Assembly: GCA_037043455.1 (NCBI GenBank)
Contig: JAWPHD010001440.1
Span: 186,001 to 250,000, forward strand
DNA length: 64,000 nucleotides
Source: Cyrtodaria siliqua
Taxonomy: Eukaryota > Mollusca > Bivalvia > Adapedonta > Hiatellidae
Reading direction: 5' to 3'
Made by a program: the position numbers and the translations under genes. Every line of letters begins with the position of its first letter. Within the stretch, counting starts at the first letter, position 1. The notes beneath the pieces were generated by a model. That model had not been told where the DNA came from. It saw nothing but the letters and a program-made list of their open reading frames with translations, and searched no databases. Shown here piece by piece: positions 39,401 through 51,400 of this stretch.

Positions 39401-42400
39401 CCTTCCTGCCTCTTACCACCTTGGGTGCCTTCCTGCCTCTTACCGCTGTGGGTGCCTTCCCGCCTCTTACCGCTGTGGGTGCCTTCCTGCCTCTTACCGC
39501 TGTGGGTGCCTCCCGCCTCTTACCGCTGTGGGTGCCTTCCTGCCTCTTACCACTGAGGGTGCCTTCCTGCCTTTTACCGCTGTGGGTGCCTTCTCAACTC
39601 TTACTGATGTGGGTGCTTTCCTGCCTCTTACCGCTGTGGGTGCCTTCCCGTTTTTCATCGCTGTGAGTGACTTCCTGCCTCTTACCGTTGTGGGTGCCTT
39701 CTCGCCTCTTACCACCTTGGGTGCCTTCCTGCTTCTTACCGCTGTGGGTGCCTTCCTGCCTCTTACCGGTGGGGGTTCGAATCGCAGTTGGAGCTCGACT
39801 TAAAGTGTTGATTCTTATGGATGGTGGTAAGTTTACAGTACTTGTCAGGAATAAGTGGGTGATCTGCCTCCACCACTAAAAACCGACCGTTATATATAGC
39901 CTAAAATGTGCTAAAAATTGCATGAAACATTAAACAACCAAATCTCTGTAACTGAACAAGGGGATTTTCATTTTATTATCTTCAAGGGAATGTGAGTAGA
40001 GCCCGGAGCCTGAGTCCCATGTTTGACTGGAGTTGTGTGCTCCTGAGTCAAGGCACCAGAATGATTGGCTACAACCAGAATATGTCCCCGCCCAAGCAGT
40101 GCCCTGCCCCCTGCTATAGGCACCTTGACTGTACAACCTGCCTGAATTCCAGCGGTGGAGAGGGAGGGGCACAGGAATGCTACTGGAGTTTAACATTACA
40201 CGAGGTTAGTTTAAACATATTTATTTTTTATCCGATTGTGAAACAAGTTTTCGCGATGTGGGTTAATTATCTTGTTCAAGGATAAATAACATGGCCACGG
40301 CAAGGATTGAACCCATGACCTCTCGATCTGGAGTCTGACACTCTGCCACTGGACCACGCCCTCCACGTGATATTGAACCCATGACCTCTCGATCTGGACT
40401 CTTGACACTCTACCACTGGACCTCAAACTCAAAAGAGGTCAGTGCCACATTGCATAAGGCCAAGTGTGAGGTTAGATTCAAATAAAGTGAGGTTAGGTCC
40501 ACATAACGAGGTTAGATCCACAAAACGTGAGGTTATATCCACATTACATGAGGTTAGTGCCACATTACATGAGGTTAGTGCCACATTACATGAGGTTAGG
40601 TCCACAAAACGTGTGGGTAGATCCACATTACATGAGGTTAGTGCCACATTACATGAGGTTAGTGCCACATTACATGAGGTTAGTGCCACATTACCTGAGG
40701 TTAGGTCCACAAAAAGTGAGGTTAGATCCACAAAACGTGAGGTTAGATCCACATTACATGAGGTTAGTGCCAAATAACCTGAGGTTAGATCCACAAAATG
40801 TGAGGTTAGATCCACAAAACGTGAGGTTAGATTCACATTACATGAGGTTAGTGCCAAATAACCTGAGGTTAGATCCACGAGGTTAAAGCCACATTAACGA
40901 GGAGGTTAGATCCACGAGGTTAAAGCCACATTAACGAGGTGAACATATGGGTGAGACCAGTAATCATCAATGTACACATGTGACTTACGAACAAAGACGA
41001 TCATATTTAGCTCTACCAATTAAAGATAAGTAACCCCCAGTCGGTGGTGGGGTGGTAAGAATGAATCGATTGCTCATTACTTAGCAGAGGGGTAGGACCC
41101 AACGAAAAGTAACCCACCTGTTGACTGTGGGTGGCGACCTGTGTCGTTTGAGAATGGAATCCTGGTGGTTGAGTGATGTGGAGATCCTGGTGGTTGAGTG
41201 ACGTAGAGATCCTGGTGGTTGAGTGACGTGGAGATCCTGGTGGTTGAGTGACGTGGAGATCCTGGTGGTTGAGTGACGTAGAGATCCTGGTGGTTGAGTG
41301 ACGTGGAGATCCTGGTGGTTGAGTGATGTGGAGATCCAGGTGGTTGAGTGACGTGGAGATCCTGGTGGTTGAGTGACATGGAGATCCTGGTGGTTGAGTG
41401 ATATGGAGATCCTGGTGGTTGAGTGACGTGGAGATCCTGGTGGTTGAGTGACGTGGAGATCCTGATGGTTGAGTGACGTGGAGATCCTGGTGGTTGAGTG
41501 ACGTGGAGATTCTGATGGTTGAGTGACTTGGAGATCCTGGTGGTTGAGTGCATGGAGATGGTGGTTGAGTGACGTGGAGATCCTGGTGGTTAAGTGACGT
41601 GGAGATCTGATAGTTATCTTACAACACACCACTTCGGTCCGGACTCACAACTAAACGGGCGGTCAGATTTGCCCGATCTGATCAATCGGTTTGTCACTCC
41701 AGTTATATGGGATCCTAGCTTATTGTTTAATTCACATCTCTCTCTCTTCCTCTCGTTTAATATGTTTGGCGCTAGGGCTAATCATGTATTTCTAAATGCT
41801 ATATAGCCATACTCGTGCCTCTTAAAGCGGAACATAAGTGCGGCCCTTTGTCTTTTGAGTCCAGGGGTTATGTCCTTGGGAAGAGTGGAGGATGAATATC
41901 AATTATGGGACCCAAACATGCACAGAAAACTACTACTGGTTTTATATGATTTAGAGAAGGGTCCGAATCTGAAGCTGATGAGGATATTTCTCATTTAAAT
42001 TGGCCTCGTTTCCTCAATATTATCTCTCTGGAGGATGACACCTATCACTAGACTCTCTCCTTTTGCCATCTCCAAGGCTTTACTTGGCATCGCCGGCGAG
42101 ACAGGGAGTGTTAAAAAACTCAATAATGAAAAACTTCTTGTTGAGTGTGCCAAAAAATCACACTGACGATCTCCTTAAAATTCAAACTTTCGTAAACATC
42201 AGTGTTGAGGTTATTCCTCACATTACTCTCAATTCTTCAAAGGGTGTAGTACGCTCCAGGGAACTTGAGCACTGCACTCTTGAAGAAATGACTCATAATC
42301 TTAAGTCTCAAGGTGTGACTGAGGTAACGCGCATCGGTACGAGGCGGGGTGGCAAACTCACTCCTACAAATACTTTTGTGCTTACTTTCAGCACACCAAA

Positions 42401-45400
42401 TATTCCGAAGACCATCAAGACTGGATATATCCTTCTACCAGTTGACCTGTACATCCCAAATCCTCTTCATTGTTTCAGTTGTCAACACTTTGGTCACCAT
42501 AGAGAGAGATGCAAGCGAGCTGCTCCCGTCTGTACCCTTTGTGGCCAGGAGGGTCATAACGACTTCGCTAATTGCAAAAATCCCGCCGCTTGCGGTAATT
42601 GCAAGGGGACCCACGGGTCTTTCTCTAAGGATTGTCCGAAGTGGAAGCACAAGAGGGAAATACAGAAAGGAACAGTTCTTTTCCTGAAGCTAGGAAACTT
42701 GTTGAGAGTCTTACTCCGCCCACTCCATCTGGCAAATCATACGCCGATGCGAGAAGGGTTGAGAAGCCAGCTACCAGGTCTGTCGCAGCGCAGTCCGGGT
42801 TGACCTGGCCAATAGACTCCGACAAGTTTACTACTGTTCCGCTCTCTGTTCAAGACATATGCCATGTGGATCACTTTAGATTCGGAATTTATTCGTCTTA
42901 TGTTTCTAGAGGAGTAGTGATCAGGAACAGCCTGGTGTTACATGCATGACAACTCAGAATTCATTTTCATTTCAAGGCACCAGAATGATTGATTACACTA
43001 ACAAAATTCCTAATTACTCACTTTTGTATCTTAACTAATTTTCTTATTTTAAATATATTTTAGAATAGATAAATGGTAAGTATTTTGTTTTGACCCATAG
43101 TTTGTAAAACATTTATTTTTTTATTTTTTGTTTAAATTGTTACATCTTTTGAGGGTTACCCTCCCTTTATATGAAAACATGAAATGTGCAGATAAAACAC
43201 ATAACATGAGTCAAAGATCGCTTAAAGATATAAAATTCTTAAAATTGGTATGAAATAAAAGGAAAAAAAAAAAATTGACCCATTTATCGTAGATTTTCCG
43301 TCTATAAAAAAATGAAATATGGATAATCTTAAATTACCTCCCTTTAAATTGAATATTGTTTGAAATTCAAGTAACTGTAATTCAGCGTTACCATTAAATA
43401 TTTCGAAAATTTCTTTTGCAAACGCATTTGTAGTGGTAATGCTAGTAAAACCTGTCAAAATAATTTTAACTGGCATATTTTAGAATTAGGAACATCGAAA
43501 GTTTCACTTATTCAAAGTATTTAATAAAATCCTATATACCCAGTTGTATAAGTGTTATAACTTATTTTTAAGAAAACAGATAAAAGTTTTAAAAATATGT
43601 TCGTGCAATCAGAGCAGACGATTTACACTCGTTAATTTTGCAGTTTAACCGTATCTCTAATCAATCTCAAAATACACAAAACAATGAGAATATTATTGAC
43701 ATATTCTTAGGTAGGTACTTAGCAGTTTGGTTTAGTGTATAACCAGAACCAGTGCCCTGCCCCCTGCTATAGGCCCTTGACTGCACAACCTGCAACCACC
43801 CAAATATGGCGGAGTCTAATTATTTTTAAGGACAGTCAAACCTGTCCAAGAGACCAGCTGCTTTAAGAGACCACTGCTTCAGTTCAGTACCGTTTTATTA
43901 GACTGCACCTGCATTAACAGATCGATCTTAGTCTTCCCTTTTCTGTCTCTTAATTATAGGGTTAACTGTAAATGAAATTTTGAATTTTGCGACAGTATAT
44001 CGTCGTTATATGGTCGCATATTTGTTTGATGGTGGCGCATTAGTAGAGCCGTTAAACATGATTTGCAACCATAAAACGACTGATATACCATCAAAATGTC
44101 AATACCGGTTAACCCGTTTCTAATGCATTTCATTGTTTTTGACCGTTTTACTCCCAAACACAGTGAAATCATATGTAATGATGTCAGGTTTTTGACGGTT
44201 GAACGTCACATTGATGGATTTGCGATGGGTTATACACTATTTAATAGTCTCAACTTTAATGTTTGAACGTCAACTAATCACATTGCAGGATTTTTGGCAA
44301 GTGCGTAAGAATCAGGTTTAACTATTGTTGTTACTGATTCTACTTCTGTTTCAGTGTCTGCCGCCAGCGTACCTCAGTCTTCGCTGTCTGGGAGGGGAAT
44401 GTGGTACAGTCTTACAAGGCACAGAAGAAAAATGCCCTGCCTCGTGTTCTGTGTTTACCAAGTGTTCGGACTGTCGCCGTGCCCAGGGGTGTGGCTGGTG
44501 TGCGTATGGAGGGGAGAATGGGCAAGGCTCATGTATGCCCGGGACCCGCAATGGGCCACATCAGGAAGGCAATTGTGACCTTAAGAACATCGCCTTCAAG
44601 GAGAAAATTACAGGTAATAAGTGTGAGCAGAAATTATTATTGGAAATCACTACAACATGTTAATCACAATGTGGCTCTTCAAGTGCTGGGATATTCCAAC
44701 TCTTGGAGTGTTAAATATATCATGCATCAGTTTCAATGTTGAAACCAATACCCCATTGTTCCGGGATATTCCAACTCTTGGAGTGTTAAATATATCATGC
44801 ATCAGTTTCAATGTTGAAACCAATACCCCATTGTTCTGGGATATTCCAACTTTTGGACTGTTAAATATATCATGCATCAGTTACAATGTTGAAACCAATA
44901 CCACATTGTTCCGGGATATTCCAACTCTTGGAGTGTTAAATATATCATGCATCAGTTTCAATGTTGAAACCAATACCCCATTGTTCTGGGATATTCCAAC
45001 TTTTGGACTGTTAAATATATCATGCATCAGTTTCAATGTTGAAACCAATACCCCATTGTTCTGGGATATTCCAACTTTTGGACTGTTAAATATATCATGC
45101 ATCAGTTTCAATGTTGAAACCAATACCACATTGTTCTGGGATATTCCAACTCTTGGAGTGTGAAATATTACATGCATCAGTTTCAATGTTGAAACCAATA
45201 CCCAATTGTTCTGGGATATTCCAACTCTTGGAGTGTGAAATATTACATGCGTCAGTTTCAATGTTGAAACCAATACCCCATTGTTCTGGGATATTCCAAC
45301 TCTTGGAGTGTGAAATATTACATGCAACAGTTCGAATGCTGAAACCAATAAACCAATACCGCATTGTTTTTACTAAAAATGTTTGTAAAAATAACAAAAA

Positions 45401-48400
45401 TATGTCGGATATTCAAATATTTATCTTTGTCTTTGCCAGTATTTAAATATTACGTACAATTTTAGAGTTAAAATTGCCATCAATACACTCAAATACTATG
45501 CTGGGTTTATTTTAAATTAGAACACATCTTTATATTATTATTTTTCCTACAGATACAGATGTGTTAGAGAGGGCGCCATCATGGACGTATGCCACCTGTC
45601 CACCAGAGGACGAGTGCCTCAATGGTCACCACAGCTGTGACCTTGAGACCCAGGATTGCCACGATGATCTGGACGGCTTCAGGTGTAAATGTAAAATGGG
45701 ATACATCAAGAAAGAGGAGTAAGTATAAAAACGTTAATTCTCCCTTAGCGCTTTCTAGTTCTGGGAGTCTCTTTGGCCCAGTAGATAGCACTGAATCTGG
45801 AGATGACACTGGGAGTCCCAGTGGCCCAGGTGATAGCACTGAATCTGGAGATTACGCTGGGAGTCTCAGTACACTGGGAGTCTCAGTGGCACAGTAGATA
45901 GCACTGAATCTGGAGATTACACTGGGAGTCTCAGTGGCCCAGTAGATAGCACTGAATCTGGAGATTACACTGGAAGTCTCAGTGGCCCAGTAGATAGCAC
46001 TGAATCTGGAGATGACACTGGGAGTCCCAGTGGCCCAGTATATAGCACTGAATCTGGAGATGACACTGGGAGTCCCAGTGGCCCAGTAGATAGCACTGAA
46101 TCTTGAGATGACACTGGGAGTCCCAGTTTCCCAGGAGATAGCACTGAATCTGGAATAACACAGGGAGTCCCAGTGGCTCAGTAGATAGCACTGAAATCTG
46201 GAGATGACACTGGGAGTCCCAGTGGCCCAGTAGATAGCACTGAATCTGGAGATGACACTGGGAGTCTCAGTGGCCAAGGAGATAGCACTGAATCTGGAAA
46301 TTATGCTGGGAGTCTCCGTGGCCCAGTAGATAGCAATGAATCTGGAGATTACACTGGGAGTCTCAGTGGCCCAGTAGATAGCACTGAATCTGGAGATGAC
46401 GGGGAGTCTCAGTGGCCCAGTAGATAGCACTGAATCTGGTGATGACACTGCGAGTCCCAGTGGCACAGTAGACAGCACGGAATCTGGAGATGACATTGGG
46501 AGTCCCAGTGGCCCAGTAGACAGCACTGAATCTGGAGATGAGGCGGGGAGTCTCAGTGGCCCAGTAGACGACACTGAATCTGGAGATGACACTGGGAGTC
46601 TCAGTGGCCCAGTAGACAGCACTGAATCTGGAGATGACACTGGGAGTCTCAGTGGCCCAGTAGACAGCACTGAATATGGAGATGACACTGGGAGTCTCAG
46701 TGGCCCAGTAGATAGCACTAAATCTGGAGATGACAGCTTCAAGGAGGCACTGTTTATGTTCAAAAAACATTTTCAGTTTTCCCAATGACATGGACAAGGT
46801 GCGTGTACTCAGAAACTGTATGTATGTATGTATCTGCGAGTGTTTATTTCTTCATCTGTCTGTCTGTGTTTATTCGACAAGCAGCATATATACATTTGTC
46901 ACCAGGAGAATGCCTGAAGCTGTGTATTGCCAGACTTCAGGTATTTTTCATACATCTTTATGTCAAAAATGATATTGGCATAATGAACGTCTGTTTTATT
47001 TTCCCCACAAAATGAACAAGACGTGTGTAAACCGGTGTGTCACCAGGGTTATGAAACTGACATGGCATGAAGCTGTGTATTGGCAGACTCCAGTTGTTTT
47101 TCATACATATTTATGTCCAAATTTCTATAAGCATAATGAATATCTGTTTATTTTCCCCCACAGAAATGGACAAGACGTGTGTAAACCCGTGTGTCACCAA
47201 GGCTGTGATAACGGGGAGTGCGTAAAGCCGGACAGCTGCGAGTGTTCCTTCGGCTATGTGGGGACAAACTGCTCCACCAAGTGCGAGTGTAATGGTCATA
47301 GTATGTGTGAGAGTGTACAGCTGAAAAGTTACTGTCTCGACTGTAAGAATAACACTCAGGTAAATTGTCCTCTTTGTCCTGTGTTTCTCGACTACAGCCC
47401 AGTTTGATGACATTATTCGCTTCCCTTTAATGGAAAACGCAGAGTTGTCATTTCCAACTTCTTCGCTTTTCTTATTTCAAAAGCTGAAGAGCTTTTAAGG
47501 GTCATGTAATTTTCAGATGTAAATTAAGAGATAACCATGCTAAGATTTTCAATCTTGGATGGTAAGTGAGTAGTTTTACGGTATGAGAACTTAGTTTTAT
47601 GGCGCCGGGGTAGCGAATATGAGGCGTAAGCCAATGGATTAGAATTAAGAGTTAATAGTTCTAACTTTTCTAACAATTATGGAATATTCTTCTTTTCACT
47701 GACTTATGATGTTAGATTTTGAGACTTGTTTCCAAAAATGGAATCTACATTTAATGTTGCAGAAACCAGTACCACACTGTTTTTACTAAAAACACTAAAA
47801 ACAATGTGTTTGACTCTGCAGTCATTCACTGGAAAAAAACACTAAAAACAATGTGTTTGACTCTGCAGTCATTCACTGGAGTTAGTTGCACAAGTTTGAC
47901 ATAATTATGTTGAAGATGACGTTAGACTCCATTCTTCAGCATTGCTCATATAAAACACACATCTTTCTTTTGTGTTGTAAATTGGGCCTTGTGCTTTAGA
48001 GCTGCAGACATCTGCGCTGCGTTGGTTCGAGTCCTGGCAGTCGCATGTCAGACGGAAATCCTCATCCATCCTTCATTTCGTATCCCTCTGATAATTTGTT
48101 AACAGGATGTACAAACCCATTTTCTCTTTCTCTTGTGTGGTACAGGGAAAATACTGCGAGTCCTGCAAGCCGCTGTATGTGGGAGATCCGAAGAATGGTG
48201 GGCGGTGTGTGTCGTGTACCGAGTTTTGCCATAACCATACAGACATCTGCCTGTACTGGACAGATTACAACAGGGCCAAACAACAGATAGATGAGCTGCT
48301 CAATAATCACCCAGACACCAAGTCCCAGGAGTTCACAGCCACGGTAAGTGTGTACCCAGACACCAAGTCCCCGGGGTTCACAGCCAGGGTAAGTGTGTAC

Positions 48401-51400
48401 CCAGACACCAAGTCCCCAGAGTTCACAGCCAGGGTAAGTGTGTACCCAGACACCAAGTCCCCGGAGTTCACAGCCAGGGTAAATGTGTACCCAGACACCA
48501 AGTCCACGGAGTTCACAGCCAGGGTAAGTGTGTACCCAGACACCAAGTTTCCGGAGTTCACAGCCAGGGTAAGTGTGTACCCAGACACCAAGTCCCCAGA
48601 GTTCACAGCCAGGGTAAGTGTGTACCCAGACACCAAGTCCCCGGAGTTCACAGCCAGGGTAAGTGTGTACCCAGACACCAAGTCCTCGGAGTTCACAGCT
48701 AGGGTAAGTGTGTACCCAGACACAAAGTGCCCGGAGTTCACAGCCAAGGTAAGTGTGTATCCAGACACCAAGTCCCCGGAGTTCACAGCCAGGGTAAGTA
48801 TGTACCCAGACACCAAGTCCCCGGAGTTCACGGCCAAGGTAAGAGTGTACCCAGACACCAAGTCCCCGGAGTTCACGGCCAGGGTAAGTGTGTACCCAGA
48901 CACCAAGTCCCCGGAGTTCACAGCCAGGGTAAGTGTGTACCCAGACACCAAGTCCCCGGAGTTCACAGCCAGGGTAAGTGTGTACCCAGACACCAAGTCC
49001 CCGGAGTTCACAGCCAGGGTAAGTCTGTACCCAGACACCAAGTCCCCAGAGTTCACAGCCAGGGTAAGTGTGCACCCAGACGCCAAGTCTCCAGAGTTCA
49101 CAGCCAGGATAAGTGTGTACCCAGACACCAAGTCCCCGGAGTTCACAGCCAGGGTAAGTGTGTACCCAGACACCAAGTCCCCAGAGTTCACAGTGAGGGT
49201 AAGTGTGTACCCAGGCACCAAGTCCCCAGAGTTCACAGCCAGGATAAGTGTGTACCCAGACACCAAGTCCCCGGAGTTCACAGCCAGGGTAAGTGTGTAC
49301 CCAGACACCAAGTCCCCAGAGTTCACAGACAGGGTAAGTGTGTACCCAGGCACCAAGTCCCCAGAGTTCACAGCCAGGGTAAGTGTGTACCCAGACACCA
49401 AGTCCACGGAGTTCACAGCCAGATCAGGTCTCCAGAGTTCACAGCCACATCAGGTCCCCAGAGTTCACAGCCACATCAGGTCCCCAGAGTTCACATCCAG
49501 GTGAAGTTCAATGGCAAAGTGTTATTGTGTAAACTTGTAATGAAGCCATTAACGCCTAATTGTTGCTTCAAGAAAAGCCTATCACGTCTTTCATGGGTAT
49601 CCGGTGAAGATCGGGAATTCCAACACCGAGGTTCTGATTAAAACAAGTATACCGTGTGTTGAAATTTCCCTATCTGAAACGGATACCCATGATTGATTCT
49701 TTTTCTTGCATACCATTTATATTCTTCGTGTTTACGTCAGCAACTGCTAATGTTTTGCATGTTTATTTTCACAATGGCATCATGCAGCTGTCATTTTTAG
49801 CTCTACTGATCAGAGATCAGCAGAGCTTATGCCGTGGTGCGGTGTCCGTCGTCCGTCCGTCCGTCCGTCTGTTCGTCTGTCCGTCTGTCCGTCCGTCTGT
49901 CCGTTAACTTTTTTTTTGTAGCGACTACTCCTCTGAAACTACTGAATGGATTTTCATGAAACTTTACAGAAATGTTGCCCATGAAGTCTAGTTGATCCTA
50001 GCAAAAATTCATGTAGATGTGAAATCCAAAATGGCCACCAAATCTAAAAATAGGTTTTTAAAAAACAAGTTTGTAGCGACTACTTCTTGAAAACTCTAAG
50101 GGATATTGCTTTGGGACTTTTTCTAAAATGATCAGCATGACATGATGTTGGTCCTTGTCGAAAATCGTTTTGATTCGACGTTAAACATGGCTGCCAGCGG
50201 CCATCTTTGTTTACATAGAGTTATATAATGAAAACTTGTAGCGACTACTCCTCTGAAACTACTTGACGGATTTTCATGAAACTTCACAGGAATGTTGCTC
50301 TTGATGTCTAATTGATCCTAGCAATATTTCAGGTCGGCCGGAAATTCAAGATGGCCGCCACGGCTAAAAATAGATTTTTAAAAAATAAGTTTGTAGCTAC
50401 TACTTCTTGAAAACTATAAGAGATATTGATATGGGACTTTTTCTAAAATGATCAAGATGACATGATGTTGGTTCTTGTCGAAAATCGTTTTGATTCGACG
50501 TTAAACATGGCTGCCAGCGGCCATCTTTGTTCACATAGAGTTATATAATGAAAACTTGTAGCGACTACTCCTCTGAAACTACTTGACGGATTTTCATGAA
50601 ACTTCACAGGAATGTTGCTCTTGATGTCTAATTGATCCTAGCAAAATTTCAGGTCGGCCGGAAATTCAAGATGGCCGCCACGGCTAAAAATAAATTTTCA
50701 TTATACAAGTTTGTAGCTACTACTTCTTGAAAACTATAAGTGATATTGATATGTGACTTTTTCTAAAATGATCAGCATGACATGATGTTGGTCCTTATCA
50801 AAAATCGTTTTGATTCGACGTTAAACGTGGCTGCCAGCGGCCATCTTTGTTTACATAGATTTATATAGTAAAAACTTGTAGCGATTACTCCTCTGAAACT
50901 ACTTGGCGGATTTTCATGAAACTTTACAGGAATGTTGCTCTTAATGTCTAATTGGTCCTAGCAAAATTTCAGATCGGCCAGAAATTCAAGATGGCTGCCA
51001 CAGTTAAAAAAGTTTGTAGCGACTACTTCTTGAAAACTATAAGTGATATTGATATGGGACTTTTTCTAAAGACATGATGTTGGTCCTTGTCGAAAATCGT
51101 TTTGATTCGACGTTAAACATGGCTGCCAGCGGCCATCTTTGTTAACATAGAGTTATATAATGAAAACTTGTAGCGACTACTCCTCTGAAACTACTTGACG
51201 GATTTTCATAAAACTTCACACGAATGTTGCTCTTGATGTCTAATTGATCCTAGCAAAATTTCAGGTCGGCCGGAAATTCAAGATGGCCACCACGGCTAAA
51301 AATAGATTTTTAAAAAATAAGTTTGTAGCGACTACTTCTTGAAAACTATAAGAGATATTGATATGGGACTTTTTCTAAAATGATCAGCATGACATGATGT

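Noticed and set aside
35195..39775. Long cysteine/leucine-rich open frames (up to about 350 codons) on the plus strand and Arg/Lys-rich frames on the minus strand
   Set aside because: They are translations of the minisatellite in all frames. They have no domain, start context or splice signals, and they lie inside a MEGF8 intron.
40270..40430. Pair of functional minus-strand tRNA genes
   Set aside because: A- and B-box-like motifs are present, but the acceptor stems do not pair. Better explained as SINEs.
45852..46797. Minus-strand 303-codon frame and related frames
   Set aside because: Artefact of the 48-bp array in intron 17.
48062..49416. Minus-strand frames of 337 and 369 codons (VHTYPGCELRGLG and SGDLVSGYTLTLAVN repeats)
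   Set aside because: Complementary shadows of the 45-bp array. The plus-strand frame continues a real exon while these do not join any recognisable coding sequence.
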